Source: Pseudomonadales bacterium
Lineage (GTDB): Bacteria > Pseudomonadota > Gammaproteobacteria > Pseudomonadales > Azotimanducaceae
Length of the DNA stretch: 54,941 bases
NCBI GenBank assembly: GCA_023300545.1
Contig: JALZVT010000018.1
Span: 1-54,941 of the forward strand
Reading direction: 5' to 3'
The notes under the pieces: model-generated
Told to the model about the DNA's origin: nothing
What the model saw: only the letters and a program-made list of their open reading frames with translations
The model's database searches: none
Part shown: piece after piece, positions 10,134-19,631 of the stretch
Numbering within the stretch: the stretch's first letter is position 1
Layout: each line of letters begins with the position of its first letter
Position numbers and translations under genes: made by a program

Positions 10134-10664
10134 ATGAACAAAATGCAACCAGAAATTAACAACCTTATCGCGGCCAATCGCCACTATCTTGCCCAAGCTG
10201 GCAGCCTTTTGGTCCGACTAAATGACAAGCTCTTCGTGCGCCCCTCAGCGTCGTGCTATCAATCGACCATCGGCGGACACCTGCGTCATTGCTTCGACCA
10301 CTATGATTCTTTCCTCAACGGGTTGAGCGATGCCAAGGTCGATTACGATGCGCGGTTAAGGCTTCCAGCACTGGAAATCGAAATTGCCTGCGCAAGCGCG
10401 AAGGCTGTTGACATCAGCGCGCGCCTCAAAGAACTCGAGGCTAGTGCTCCTGCAATAGAATTGTTGGTGAAAATGGATTACGGAATGGAAACCATCGATT
10501 GGCAGCCCTCTACCTTTGGGCGTGAACTGCAGTTTCTAATTAGTCACACGGTTCATCACTTCGCCATGATTGGTGGCATTTGCAACGAATTCGACATCGG
10601 TCTTGATGCTGATTTTGGCGTTTCCCCGTCCACGGTTCGTCACCGTGCGCTAACCTCTGCTTGA
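10134..10664 (+). CDS. DinB-fold family protein
   Basis: A 176-residue cytoplasmic protein predicted to be a four-helix bundle of the DinB/YfiT superfamily, putative metal-dependent hydrolases or thiol transferases. The metal-type histidines are visible in IGGHLRHCFDHYDSFL near residue 48 and in ISHTVHHFAMIGG near residue 145. The C-terminus FGVSPSTVRHR is also family-like. The ATG at 10134 is chosen because the family begins with such a helix; the frame stays open to 10026 but is basic and unlike the family there. Ribosome site is weak. It stands alone, convergent with the TonB receptor at 10789. Function unknown. Confidence 0.7.
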   Translation: MNKMQPEINNLIAANRHYLAQAGSLLVRLNDKLFVRPSASCYQSTIGGHLRHCFDHYDSFLNGLSDAKVDYDARLRLPALEIEIACASAKAVDISARLKELEASAPAIELLVKMDYGMETIDWQPSTFGRELQFLISHTVHHFAMIGGICNEFDIGLDADFGVSPSTVRHRALTSA

Positions 10665-10723
10665 GGTAAACCACACTAAGCTCGCTGCAAAAACCGAGTA
10701 CAAAACCCACTAAAAAACCCACT

Positions 10724-10758
10724 AAAAAAAAAGCCGGACAGAAAAAGTTCTGTCCGGC
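10724..10758 (-). terminator. Rho-independent terminator of the TonB receptor at 10789
   Basis: A perfect 11-bp stem (GCCGGACAGAA at 10733-10743 with TTCTGTCCGGC at 10748-10758) closes a 4-base loop and, on the minus strand, runs into nine T residues. It ends the receptor gene that stops at 10789. Confidence 0.93.
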
Positions 10759-10788
10759 CTTGCGCTAGCTTCAATGTTTGGCTGAGTC

Positions 10789-13320
10789 TTAGAACCTAAC
10801 ACCTAGGTCAAGAGCAACCTGGCGGCCTCTATTCAGAGTTACAATATTGTCATCGCCACCTGCAGGCAAGAACGGGCGGTTGCCGGAGTTGGTGATGATC
10901 TGCTCATCGCCAATGTTGCTCGCAACCAATGCCAGTCTCCATCTGCCATCGGGATGGCCAAGGCTAATATTGGCATCTACGGTGGCGAAAGAGTCTTGAG
11001 ACACCTGGAAGGATGAGTTACCTGTGAACTGATCTCCAGCCCACGCAACATTTGCGCCTACCCCAAATTCCAAATTGCCGCCAAGTGGGAAGTACCAATC
11101 TGCACCGATATTACCTGCAAATTCTGGCGCTAACGCCGCAGTGCGTCCTTCCAGATCAACGCCATTGACATCAATAAAGGTATCCGTAAATTCGGAATCC
11201 AGATATGCCAACGCTCCAGTCACAGACAGACCATTGATGGGTGTTAACCAAGTAAAGTCCACGTCAAGACCAAAGGTTGTTTGCTCGCCCGCATTAAAGG
11301 TTGCGAATTGGACGGCGACGCCGTCAAATTGCTGAACCTGCAGGTCGTCAAACACATAGTAATAGGCCGTTGCATTCAATTGCAGCGAACGGTCGAACAG
11401 TCGCGACTTAATGCCTATCTCGCCACCAATTGTCGTTTCGGAATCAAAAATCAATCCGGCCGTTGCGTCTTCGTCAAATGTGTTGCCTGTTGCCGGGTCG
11501 ATTGCAGTGTTACCAATACCTGCCAGTCCTACGCCCGGTAATGCACTGGTATCAATGCCGCCCGACTTGAAGCCGGTTTTGAAGGCTGCAAAGAAATTGA
11601 CGTTGTCGGTGGCGCGATAAACCAGAGAGACCTCTGGGGTGACGTCATCATCTTCAAATTCAATACGATCCGAGACAAAGCCACTGGAAACAAAGTTAGA
11701 CACCCCGTCGCCGTCTAAGTCTAATCCTGCAATGATCGGGTTGATGAACGGGATAGAAATGGTGTTGTCTTTGTCTTCCGTCGTCCAGCGCAGGCCAGCG
11801 GTTAGGGTGAGCTTTTCGGTGAGATCATAGTCAACACTGCCGAATACAGAGAAGGCATCGGTATTGGTGAAATGCTCGCGCTGATAGTCGAATCCAATTC
11901 CACCGCCAGCGGCTAGACCAAAAGCGAGGGGCACGTTAAAGGCCTGCTCGGCTGTGTTGAACTCGATTTCACGGGTTTCGAAAAACGCACCGATTTGGAA
12001 GTTGAGCGGTCCATCAAAGGCTGAGTGTAGGCGTAGCTCTTGGGTGAACTGACGCGTTTGATTGTCAGCCAGGTTACTGCCGAGGCCCAAGCCAACGCCC
12101 GGTTCACCGCCACCAACGCCCGCCAACACGGGAGAAATAGGGGCGGCTGGGTTCAGCGGCGTAGCCGGTCCAACACCCACAAAGCTGAAGGCATCACGAT
12201 CCAGTGATTCGAAGTCTATATAACCGGTGGTTGACGTGAGGGTTAGAAACTTTGAAAGATCGACATCAAATTTGAGCCGAGTAAAGAAAATCTCTGTCAG
12301 ACCAAATGGCAGGCCGCCGTTTTCGGCGAATTCGTCAGCGCCGCGGTTGGTCGGTGGTGCCAGACCAGCAAGCGTAATCGGATCTGAGTCGGACTGGGGA
12401 AAGACACTATCGTTAATGTCGCAATCGGCTTGAGATGGGATACTCGCGTTGCCAAACCCAAAAATAACGGGGTCAGCTACACCATTGGCGCCGCATTCAA
12501 TGTCACGAAACTGGTTCGCGCCGTCATTCTCATTGCGGACATAGTTGAGCTTTAGATTGGCGTTGAAATTAGAAGTAGGCTCCCAAGCGAAGGTCACTCG
12601 GCCGACAAAGTTTTCCTGCCCGCGGTCGCTGTTTGCTGCAAACGAGTTTTGCGATATTTTCTGAAACTCATCAATATCGTTGTAAGAGGCCGCGGCACGG
12701 AAACCGAGAGTCTCTGTCAATGGGCCTGAAACAAAGCCGCTGATTGTCTGACCTTCTTCTTCGAATTCGTAGGCCGTGTTGAATCCGAACTCCCATTCTG
12801 GTGTGGGATCTGCGGATCGCAGTGAAAATACGCCAGCGGTGGCGCTTTTACCAAAAAACAGGGTTTGTGGCCCCTTGAGCACATCAATTTGAGCCGTATC
12901 AAAAAACGCAGCCTGCAATAGCCGGCCGGTACTGACTTGCACGCCGTCTAGATCGAAAGCAACCGCGGAGTCAAAGGCAGCGGAAATGGCCGAAGAGCCA
13001 ACACCGCGCAGGTTAATAGAGGCGCCAGCGCCTGAGCCACCAACCTGAATAGTTAATGCCGGAACCCGGCTTTGAACATCAGCCACTTGATCGATCAGAT
13101 AGCGGTCAAGCGTGTCACCGGTAATTGCGGTTACTGTCACCGGCACTTCCTGCAGTGACTCTTCACTTCTGCGAGCAACAACCGTGACTTCTTCGATGAC
13201 ATTTGCCCGTTGTCCTGGCGATGTTTGGCTGTCTTGTGCTTGCACCGTTGTGCTGAGCCCCAGGGCCGCGGTTGCGATGATGACCTGTCTAGGCGACAGC
13301 CCATTATGTCTTACACTCAT
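10789..13320 (-). CDS. TonB-dependent receptor (complete)
   Basis: An 843-residue outer-membrane receptor. It has a signal peptide (VIIATAALGLSTTVQAQ), a TonB-box-like VIEEVTVVARRSEESLQ after cleavage, a plug domain (VPVTVTAITGDTLDRY, INLRGVGSS, IDVLKGPQTLFFGKSATAGV) and a long barrel ending LDLGVRF, with the classical terminal Phe. The ATG at 13320 is chosen because GGAGAGG stands upstream at usable spacing; a longer reading from 13377 has no such support. It is of the type often found beside aromatic, steroid or terpenoid catabolic genes, but the ligand is unknown. It is monocistronic with its own strong terminator and a long upstream region. Confidence 0.95.
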   Translation of the reverse strand: MSVRHNGLSPRQVIIATAALGLSTTVQAQDSQTSPGQRANVIEEVTVVARRSEESLQEVPVTVTAITGDTLDRYLIDQVADVQSRVPALTIQVGGSGAGASINLRGVGSSAISAAFDSAVAFDLDGVQVSTGRLLQAAFFDTAQIDVLKGPQTLFFGKSATAGVFSLRSADPTPEWEFGFNTAYEFEEEGQTISGFVSGPLTETLGFRAAASYNDIDEFQKISQNSFAANSDRGQENFVGRVTFAWEPTSNFNANLKLNYVRNENDGANQFRDIECGANGVADPVIFGFGNASIPSQADCDINDSVFPQSDSDPITLAGLAPPTNRGADEFAENGGLPFGLTEIFFTRLKFDVDLSKFLTLTSTTGYIDFESLDRDAFSFVGVGPATPLNPAAPISPVLAGVGGGEPGVGLGLGSNLADNQTRQFTQELRLHSAFDGPLNFQIGAFFETREIEFNTAEQAFNVPLAFGLAAGGGIGFDYQREHFTNTDAFSVFGSVDYDLTEKLTLTAGLRWTTEDKDNTISIPFINPIIAGLDLDGDGVSNFVSSGFVSDRIEFEDDDVTPEVSLVYRATDNVNFFAAFKTGFKSGGIDTSALPGVGLAGIGNTAIDPATGNTFDEDATAGLIFDSETTIGGEIGIKSRLFDRSLQLNATAYYYVFDDLQVQQFDGVAVQFATFNAGEQTTFGLDVDFTWLTPINGLSVTGALAYLDSEFTDTFIDVNGVDLEGRTAALAPEFAGNIGADWYFPLGGNLEFGVGANVAWAGDQFTGNSSFQVSQDSFATVDANISLGHPDGRWRLALVASNIGDEQIITNSGNRPFLPAGGDDNIVTLNRGRQVALDLGVRF

Positions 13321-13772
13321 AAGATTATTCCTCTCCAAAAATACCGAGTGCGAATTAATGCCCTGCAGGAGTTTCAATATCTACCTTTAGGCGTCGAATC
13401 TTGTTCTATTTATACAGATAGCAAAATTACAAAAATGTTGCTGTCCCGAGCATAGAAATATAGTCCGGTAGCGGTCAAGCAAACTTGGTGCTAGGAATGG
13501 ATTAAGAGGTCTTCTGTCGGACAGCCTTGTTTGGGGCAGTGGAGTGACAACTCCGTTTCGCACCTTCCTAAAGACCCTATCCACAGGCAGGGGGCACTCA
13601 CGCGGGAATCCGAGGCATAGGTTCACAGTATCTCATTGGGTTGCTTCCCGTCCTGATGACCTATCTGGTAGGCGCCGTGAATGCGATCGGGCTAATCAGC
13701 ACTGAACAGGGGCTCACCTAAGCCAAGCACGCGGGTGTAACATGTGTGCCCATAGTTAGCGTTTAACACCCT
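13321..13772 (+). other. Intergenic region between divergent TonB receptor and MATE genes
   Basis: These 452 bases hold no gene I can support; the short open frames here have no family-like features. The part next to the receptor (about 13380-13460) is A+T-rich and is the likely promoter region of the receptor. I see no clear operator or RNA structure. Confidence 0.5.
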
Positions 13773-15146
13773 GTGCAACCTGCTACGCAGTCGACGACCA
13801 AAGAGCTTCTCTATCTCGCTTACCCCATGGTGATTTCCCAGGGAGCGTTTGCGGTCATGATCTTCACCGACCGATTTTTCATGTCTTTGGTAAGCCCGAC
13901 TCACATGGCTGCGTCGTTGGGGGGTGGCGTCGCCTCTTTTTTCTGCATGTCACTGTTTATAGGCGTGCTGTCTTATACGAATGCCTTGGTGGCTCAGTAT
14001 TTTGGCACTAATGAGCGTGCAAAATGCCCTCGTGTGTTCACACAAGGTCTGATACTCACTCTGGGTTTTGTCCCTATCCTGCTGCTCCTCGGGTATTTTG
14101 TCAGCGATATGTTCTTGATCATGGGGCATACCATTGAACTCGCGGAGCTTGAATCCACATACTTTCTCATTTTGATTTGGGGCGCCAGTGTTAGCTTAGT
14201 CAAAACCTGTATTGCATCGTACTTTTCGGGCATTGGCCAAACCCGGGTAGTGATGATCGCGGACACCCTTGGAGTTGCCCTAAATATCCCGCTCTCCTAC
14301 GCACTCATCTTTGGTGTTGGCGGGTTCCCGGAACTCGGCATAGCCGGTGCGGCCTACGGGACGATTATCGCCACTCTGTTCAGCCTTGGCATTTTCATTT
14401 GCTACTACCTCGAGCCGATTCACCGCCAACGCTTTGCAGTGCAACACTCTCTCGTGTTCGATCGTGGCATTTTCAATCGCTTTGTTCGGTTAGGGTTTCC
14501 GTCTGGGGTTGAAATGTTTCTGAACGTAGCGGCGTTCAACCTGTTCCTGCTCATGTTTCAGTCTTACGGCGTGGCTGAAGCCGCATCTGCCGCAGTAGTT
14601 TTTAACTGGGACATTGTCTCTTATGTGCCAATGATTGGACTGAATGTTGCCATCATCAGCCTTGTTGGTCGGTTCATTGGCGCCGAAGACCTTAGTGGGC
14701 TAAGAGACGTCATCAAGGCCGGTTTTATGATGGGGCTTGGCTACTCGGCGATACTGGCCGTTATTTTTCTCGCTTTTAGAGGGCTGTTGGTCGCTATTTT
14801 TGTCGATACTGGCCCTGATGTTGAACGAATCATGACTCTGGGCAGCTTTATGATGGTGGGTCTCGCAACTTACGTCATGGCTGACGCCACTATCCTGATC
14901 GCTGGAGGGGTGCTGCGGGGCGCTGGTGATACCCGGTGGTTAATGTGGGTGAGCATCCTGTTGCATTGGCTCATGTTGATCGTCCAATACTTTGTGATCA
15001 AAGTGTGGGAGCTCGGACCTGAGGTGTCCTGGGTCGTGTTTGTCATCATGATATTGATGACGGCAGGTGCCTATGTTTTGCGGTTGTTGAGTTCTAGATG
15101 GCGTACGCCAGCAGCTTTTGAGCGAGTAATGTCTGAGAAATGGTGA
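13773..15146 (+). CDS. MATE family efflux transporter (first copy)
   Basis: A 457-residue integral membrane protein with about 12 hydrophobic segments, matching MATE proteins that export cationic drugs or metabolites in exchange for Na+ or H+. It starts with the amphipathic KELLYLAYPMVISQGAF and shows typical FTDRFFMSLVS, VSLVKTCIASYFSGIGQT and, in the second half, the repeat MLRGAGDT-like VLRGAGDTRW. An in-frame stop at 13764 makes GTG 13773 the first usable start; there is no strong ribosome site. It ends 10 bases before the convergent rhlE stop. Substrate unknown. It is not a close copy of the other MATE gene at 39345. Confidence 0.9.
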   Translation: MQPATQSTTKELLYLAYPMVISQGAFAVMIFTDRFFMSLVSPTHMAASLGGGVASFFCMSLFIGVLSYTNALVAQYFGTNERAKCPRVFTQGLILTLGFVPILLLLGYFVSDMFLIMGHTIELAELESTYFLILIWGASVSLVKTCIASYFSGIGQTRVVMIADTLGVALNIPLSYALIFGVGGFPELGIAGAAYGTIIATLFSLGIFICYYLEPIHRQRFAVQHSLVFDRGIFNRFVRLGFPSGVEMFLNVAAFNLFLLMFQSYGVAEAASAAVVFNWDIVSYVPMIGLNVAIISLVGRFIGAEDLSGLRDVIKAGFMMGLGYSAILAVIFLAFRGLLVAIFVDTGPDVERIMTLGSFMMVGLATYVMADATILIAGGVLRGAGDTRWLMWVSILLHWLMLIVQYFVIKVWELGPEVSWVVFVIMILMTAGAYVLRLLSSRWRTPAAFERVMSEKW

Positions 15147-15156
15147 TGCCTATGCT

Positions 15157-16416
15157 TTATCTCGGGCTTTCTCCCGGGTTGTGAGTGTTACTAGGGTTTG
15201 TTGCTGACTTTTTAGGCTTCTTGGGCTTCTTGGGCTTCTTGGGCTTTCTAGGTGAAGGCACACCCTGTGATTCTGGAACCGTAGTAATAGGCTCAAAGCC
15301 AGCCACAGACTCTCGCCGAATCAGCTCTTGAAGCAGCTGCTCGATATTTCGCAACTTCTCATAGTCGTCAGCGCTCACTAGCGAAATAGCTTCCCCGGTT
15401 TTGCTTGCACGACCTGTGCGACCGATACGGTGCACGTAGTCTTCGGCAACCTTGGGTAAATCGAAATTAACGACGAGGGGGAGGTTGCTGATATCCAAAC
15501 CTCGGGACGCGACATCAGTACCAATCAAAAGCTGTGATTTACCGGTTTTGAATTCGTTTAGATTGCGCAATCTGACCGCCTGGCTCTTATCGCCATGAAT
15601 CACAGCGATAGAATGCCCAGCCTTTGTCAGGTTCTTCGCTAGAACGTCAGCAGCGTTTTTGGTATTCACAAAAACCAAAGCTTGTTTCCCGCTCTTCTTT
15701 GCGAGCAGGGCAAGTAGGAGCGCTGTTTTTCGTTTCTTGTCCACTGGCGCCAGCCACTGGTCGATCTTTACCGCCGCGATACGCTCGGGACTAAGCGTTA
15801 TCTCGGCGGGATTTTTCAGTATTTGAGCCGCCAGTGTCTTCACTTGCGTTGAAAGCGTGGCCGAAAATAGAAGGGTTTGTCGCTTACTGGGCAATATGCG
15901 GAGTAACTGACTCATCTCGTGAGCAAAACCCAGGCTCAGCATTCGGTCTGCCTCGTCAAGCACCAAAAGACTCAACTGATCAAACTTAACGGCGTTTTGC
16001 TGATGCAGATCGAGTAAGCGCCCGGGGGTAGCCACTAGCAGATGTACACCGCCGCGTAGAGTCATCATCTGAGGGTTTATCTTTACACCGCCATAAACTA
16101 CTGCCGAGCGTAGCTCGCTGTTGATGGCGTAGTCTCTGATTGATTGGTGGACCTGAATGGCGAGTTCTCGCGTTGGAACCAGAATTAAGGCGTTGATTTG
16201 ATTTGAGCGGCGGCGGGCGCTTGTACTTAACAGGTCTAACATTGGGGCGACAAAGCTCGCCGTTTTGCCAGTGCCTGTTTGCGCGGCAACCATCACATCC
16301 TTGCCCTGTAAGACCAATGGAATGGTTTTGCTCTGTACAGGGGTGGGGGTGAGATAACCTGCGTCGGCAAACGCCTGTTGGATACCAGCAGATAGGCCGA
16401 GCTCGTCGAATTTCAT
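15157..16416 (-). CDS. rhlE: DEAD-box RNA helicase, RhlE type
   Basis: An ATP-dependent RNA helicase of 419 residues acting in ribosome assembly and RNA turnover. Motifs in order: Q motif (FDELGLSAGI with PTPVQSKTIP), AQTGTGKT, PTRELAIQ, TPGRLLD, VLDEADRML, LFSATLS, VHRIGRTGR. The start at 16416 is set by the family's N-terminus (MKFDELGLS); upstream codons to 16449 are not conserved. The C-terminus after the helicase core is a short basic tail containing KPKKPKKPKKPKK, encoded by a 9-base tandem repeat, probably an RNA-binding extension that varies in length. Convergent with the MATE gene. Confidence 0.93.
   Translation of the reverse strand: MKFDELGLSAGIQQAFADAGYLTPTPVQSKTIPLVLQGKDVMVAAQTGTGKTASFVAPMLDLLSTSARRRSNQINALILVPTRELAIQVHQSIRDYAINSELRSAVVYGGVKINPQMMTLRGGVHLLVATPGRLLDLHQQNAVKFDQLSLLVLDEADRMLSLGFAHEMSQLLRILPSKRQTLLFSATLSTQVKTLAAQILKNPAEITLSPERIAAVKIDQWLAPVDKKRKTALLLALLAKKSGKQALVFVNTKNAADVLAKNLTKAGHSIAVIHGDKSQAVRLRNLNEFKTGKSQLLIGTDVASRGLDISNLPLVVNFDLPKVAEDYVHRIGRTGRASKTGEAISLVSADDYEKLRNIEQLLQELIRRESVAGFEPITTVPESQGVPSPRKPKKPKKPKKPKKSATNPSNTHNPGESPR
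15215..15250 (+). repeat. 9-base tandem repeat inside rhlE
   Basis: Three perfect copies of GGCTTCTTG (15215-15241) and a degenerate fourth. On the coding strand they give the Pro-Lys-Lys repeats of the helicase tail. The unit is a multiple of three, so copy-number change lengthens the tail without a frameshift. Confidence 0.85.
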
Positions 16417-16485
16417 TTTGGGCACTCGTCTGGTTGGCGACAGCGTCACACGAGCTACACAATATTTAGGCCTGAGGCAAAAAGA

Positions 16486-16513
16486 AAGCGGCTAAGCCGC
16501 AGCTTAGCCGCTT
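16486..16513 (-). terminator. Terminator of the TonB receptor pseudogene
   Basis: An 11-bp perfect inverted repeat (AAGCGGCTAAG at 16486-16496, CTTAGCCGCTT at 16503-16513) with a 6-base loop. On the minus strand it is followed by CTTTCTTTTT. It lies 24 bases beyond the old stop codon of the pseudogene and is still intact. Confidence 0.85.
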
Positions 16514-16536
16514 GTGTCGTAGTCGTAGGGTTGAGC

Positions 16537-17743
16537 CTAGTAGGTGGCTCGCAACGTGACCCCGCCTTAGCGTACTACCGAGTTAAACCCGCCATTGGTG
16601 AAGTCTTCGTCGAGCAAGTTTTTCGCCCATAAGGACACATCGTAGAGGTCCGCATTGAACCGGCAGCCAAGCCGCAGATTTGAAGGAATCGTACTCGGCA
16701 TCTACATAGGCAGCACCGGAGGAAATGGTCAGCCACTCAGACAGCAACCCCAAGCCGCATTGATGCGCAGTCGTTTATCGACAAAGTCTCCCTTCAAACC
16801 CACTTCAAAGGAGTCCGAAGTTTCTGGATCAAACAGCAAAGGTGAGCCGGTTAGAGCGGGGTCAATGCGGTCGATATTGGTTCCCCAGACTTGTAACCGC
16901 GGCTGTACGATGCCTAGGTCATGATGTCATCGTTCCAGAAGTAACTGATTTTTGCGGTACCTGTCACCGCTTCGTCGTTAGACGTGACGCCATCGACATC
17001 TGCTACAAAAGGCGAGATCGGCGTAAGGGCAGCCCAGATTGGGGTGAACTGGCTCTCGACGAACTGTACATCCAGATCTTTGTCTTCTTCCAGATACCTT
17101 GTCCTCCTTCTGGGAAGGCGGGGTCGTCGCAAATGTCGGATATCCCAAAGAATGCGCAACCCGCCATGCCGCCAAGCAGATCGCCCGTTGTGGCGCCGCC
17201 GACCAGCAGCAAATTGGCGTCAGCGCCTAACTGCAGAATGGCATCGTTTTCGAGTTCCTGATCAAAGCAGTAGGCTCCGGCGATATAGTCGGCGATAAGA
17301 CGAATATATAGGGCGTCAGACGGTTCGATCAGCAGCTGGCCTCGCAGGGAGTAGCGATCTCGTTCGTTGAGTTCCTCACCGGTGGTCAGATTATCGACGT
17401 AACCATCGCGCTGAGTGACTGCGCCTGACAAGCGGGCAGCGACTCGGCCCTCCACTAATGGAATATTAATGGCGCCATTGAAGTTGCCATAACCGATGTT
17501 GCCACCGCTTAGCTCAACAAAGCCGCTGAGTTCATCCATCTGTGGCGCCACGGTCAGGAATTGCACTGTTTCTGATGCGGTGTTTTTTCCGAACAACGTA
17601 CCTTGGGTGCTTTTCAGCACCTCAACGCGTTCCAAGTCAACCAAATCATTACTTGCCGAGGATTGGCGGGCTCGGTATACGCCGTCGACGTAAATACTCT
17701 GTGACCGCTTTTGCGCGGTCACCAGAATTTCTTCGATAACCAA
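16537..17743 (-). pseudogene. TonB-dependent receptor pseudogene
   Basis: Receptor-like stretches are scattered over all three minus-strand frames. In order: VIEEILVTAQKRSQ, then an abrupt jump to IYVDGVYRAR, LERVEVLK and TLFGKNTASE, so most of the plug is deleted; an open barrel stretch to about 17100; a frame change giving SNDEAVTGTAKISYFWNDD; a TAG where MTYASYSRGYK would need TAC; a further frame change into DPETSDSFEVGLKGDFVDKR; another into ADLYDVSLWAKNLLDEDF; and the final VTLRATY before TAG at 16537-16539. No signal peptide or start codon exists at the 5' end, where an in-frame TAG lies just upstream. It follows the amidohydrolase gene on the same strand, so the two were probably one operon. 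Confidence 0.9.
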
Positions 17744-17794
17744 AGATACTTCTACTCTTCCACTCTAAGAGCAGTCATACGACCATCGTCAGGG

Positions 17795-19507
17795 TTAGGC
17801 AGCTCCACCATGTCGGAGTAACTTCCCGGGTGTTGCCCCCGTGCACTCGCCATGATCAAAAGTCACGTCGCCATTGACCAAGGTATATTTGTATCCCTTG
17901 GATTTTTGGATTCGACGCCACTCATTGCCCGGAAGGTCGTGAACAACCTCGATATCTGTCACCTCAAGCTCGTCCATTTTGTAGACGATCATGTCGGCTG
18001 GCGCGCCCTCTCTCAGGGTGCCGCGGTCTTTGAAGCCCGCGCAGTAGGCTGGCCAAGCACTCAAACGCCAGTGCGCTTCCTCGAGGCTGATCACCTGCTC
18101 ATCCCGAACAAACCGGATCAGTGTTTCGGTTGGGTAGCGACCTGCGGTCAAGAATTTAGTGTGTGCACCGCCGTCCGAGACGCCAAAGAGTGTATATGGA
18201 TCTTTAACGATCTCTGACATGGGGCCGAACGCTGTGCTGATGGGTTCGAGGTAGAAAAGAGTCTTCAAGCCGTCAGCAACCACGATGTCGAGCATCGCGT
18301 CGACAACGTGCTTACCCTCGCGCTCGGCGATCTCGCGCAAGAACAGGTCGTTGTTGATCTTTTGATCTTCCTGAACGCACTCGAGACACACAATCTCAGC
18401 AAAAGAACTGGTAACCGCGCCTCTTTCGACAATCTTGGCGCCCTCGCGCAAACCCTCTCTGCGAGCTGGGTCGCCGAGCTTGTGCAATCTCTCTTCGAGC
18501 GTACCCGTTGTGGCTTCAGCCCAGGCATCAGACTCATCAAACAGGTTCCAATCTTCAAAAGTAAAGGTTTGACCGGCGGCTGTCGTTACGCCTTGCCCAA
18601 CGACACGGAAGCCCTTTTCACGGCACCTCTCGAGCCACGCCAGAGCTTTGCGATGTCGCTCTGGATGACGGTCGGCCGCAACAACTGCGTTGTACAGGAT
18701 AGGTCTGCCCGAGACTTCCGCTAGCTGCTCGTAGTGCTCCGCATCGCTTTTTGCATCACCGCTGACATAGGTCATCTGCACAAAGCCTTCATTGCGTTCA
18801 GCCAGAACCTCTGCCAGATGCAAAGCGGTTTTATTCGACATCTGATCGGTTGGCATTGGTGTGCCGTCGTAGTCACGTTGGCTGGCCATGCCCCCGGAGG
18901 CTGGCAAGCGTTGGGCACTCCAGCCACAACCACCCGCATCCATAGACTCGTGTAGCAGGCGCTTAATTTCCGCCATTTCCTCGTCGGTGGGGTCGCGGCC
19001 TGACTTCGCATCCTCAAGACCCATAACCCAAACCAGTATTGGCCCCATGGGTACATAAGGAAGAATGTTGATGCCTTTGGGGGCTCTCTCAACGCTTTCT
19101 AAGAACTCGGGGAATGTTTCCCAGTCCCACGGCATGCCTTCGCGCATGGACTCCAGTGGAATTGCTTCTACACGAGTCATGCTCAGCATCATCCGGTCGC
19201 GCATGTCCTTGGCAACAGGAGCAAAGCCAAATCCACAGTTGCCAATGACCACCGACGTGACGCCGTGCCAGCCAGACAGAGTGCAATAGGGGTCCCAAAA
19301 GAGTTGGGCATCGTAGTGAGTGTGCAGATCAACAAAACCAGGAGCGACGATGCAGCCCTTGGCGTCGATCACGCGCTCAGCCTCGGAATCTTTGATTCGT
19401 CCGATGGCAGCAATGAGACCATCTTTTATACCGATGTCTCCGGCATATCGAGGCACGCGGGTGCCATCGACGACGGTGCCCCCCTTGATTACTGTGTCAT
19501 ATTTCAT
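17795..19507 (-). CDS. N-acyl-D-amino-acid deacylase family amidohydrolase (paralog 2)
   Basis: A 570-residue amidohydrolase family 3 enzyme without signal peptide. Metal-binding H62-T-H64-Y-D is in GFVDLHTHYDAQ; GNCGFGFAP, the insertion region PWDWETFPEFLESV, and SDGGAHTKF near the C-terminus follow. It shares the WETFPEFL block and overall layout with the gene at 4514 but is clearly diverged. Its reaction is probably hydrolysis of an N-acyl or cyclic amide bond. The ATG at 19507 starts the typical KYDTVIKGGTVVDGT strand. A decayed receptor gene lies 51 bases downstream, and the Rieske oxygenase gene is divergent across 124 bases. Confidence 0.88.
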   Translation of the reverse strand: MKYDTVIKGGTVVDGTRVPRYAGDIGIKDGLIAAIGRIKDSEAERVIDAKGCIVAPGFVDLHTHYDAQLFWDPYCTLSGWHGVTSVVIGNCGFGFAPVAKDMRDRMMLSMTRVEAIPLESMREGMPWDWETFPEFLESVERAPKGINILPYVPMGPILVWVMGLEDAKSGRDPTDEEMAEIKRLLHESMDAGGCGWSAQRLPASGGMASQRDYDGTPMPTDQMSNKTALHLAEVLAERNEGFVQMTYVSGDAKSDAEHYEQLAEVSGRPILYNAVVAADRHPERHRKALAWLERCREKGFRVVGQGVTTAAGQTFTFEDWNLFDESDAWAEATTGTLEERLHKLGDPARREGLREGAKIVERGAVTSSFAEIVCLECVQEDQKINNDLFLREIAEREGKHVVDAMLDIVVADGLKTLFYLEPISTAFGPMSEIVKDPYTLFGVSDGGAHTKFLTAGRYPTETLIRFVRDEQVISLEEAHWRLSAWPAYCAGFKDRGTLREGAPADMIVYKMDELEVTDIEVVHDLPGNEWRRIQKSKGYKYTLVNGDVTFDHGECTGATPGKLLRHGGAA

Positions 19508-19579
19508 TTTTAAGCCTTTTTCTCCGGCGTGGATTGGCCGACATGGCCAGAAAAGCCAAGTGGGAATATTTTTATATCA

Positions 19580-19604
19580 TTGTACAAATTAAAACATTGA
19601 TCAA
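19580..19604. promoter_or_regulatory. Paired 8-bp palindromes in a divergent promoter region
   Basis: TTGTACAA (19580-19587) and TTGATCAA (19597-19604) are both perfect palindromes with centres 17 bases apart, in the A+T-rich 124-base gap between the amidohydrolase and Rieske genes. They are candidate operators for the TetR regulator encoded at 21055. The site is inferred; no family consensus is matched. Confidence 0.4.
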
Positions 19605-19631
19605 GCAATTTTTGGAGGTTAATATTACTCG

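Noticed and set aside
13387-13626. A 79-codon minus-strand frame in the gap between the TonB receptor and MATE genes
   Set aside because: No ribosome site, no conserved pattern, and composition unlike neighbouring proteins.
16655-17298. Several short plus-strand frames over the receptor pseudogene
   Set aside because: They are antisense to the decayed receptor and have no family features.
17003-17743. A functional 246-residue TonB receptor-like gene
   Set aside because: It lacks start, signal peptide and most of the plug, and its last 30 codons are out of frame with the receptor sequence that continues in other frames.
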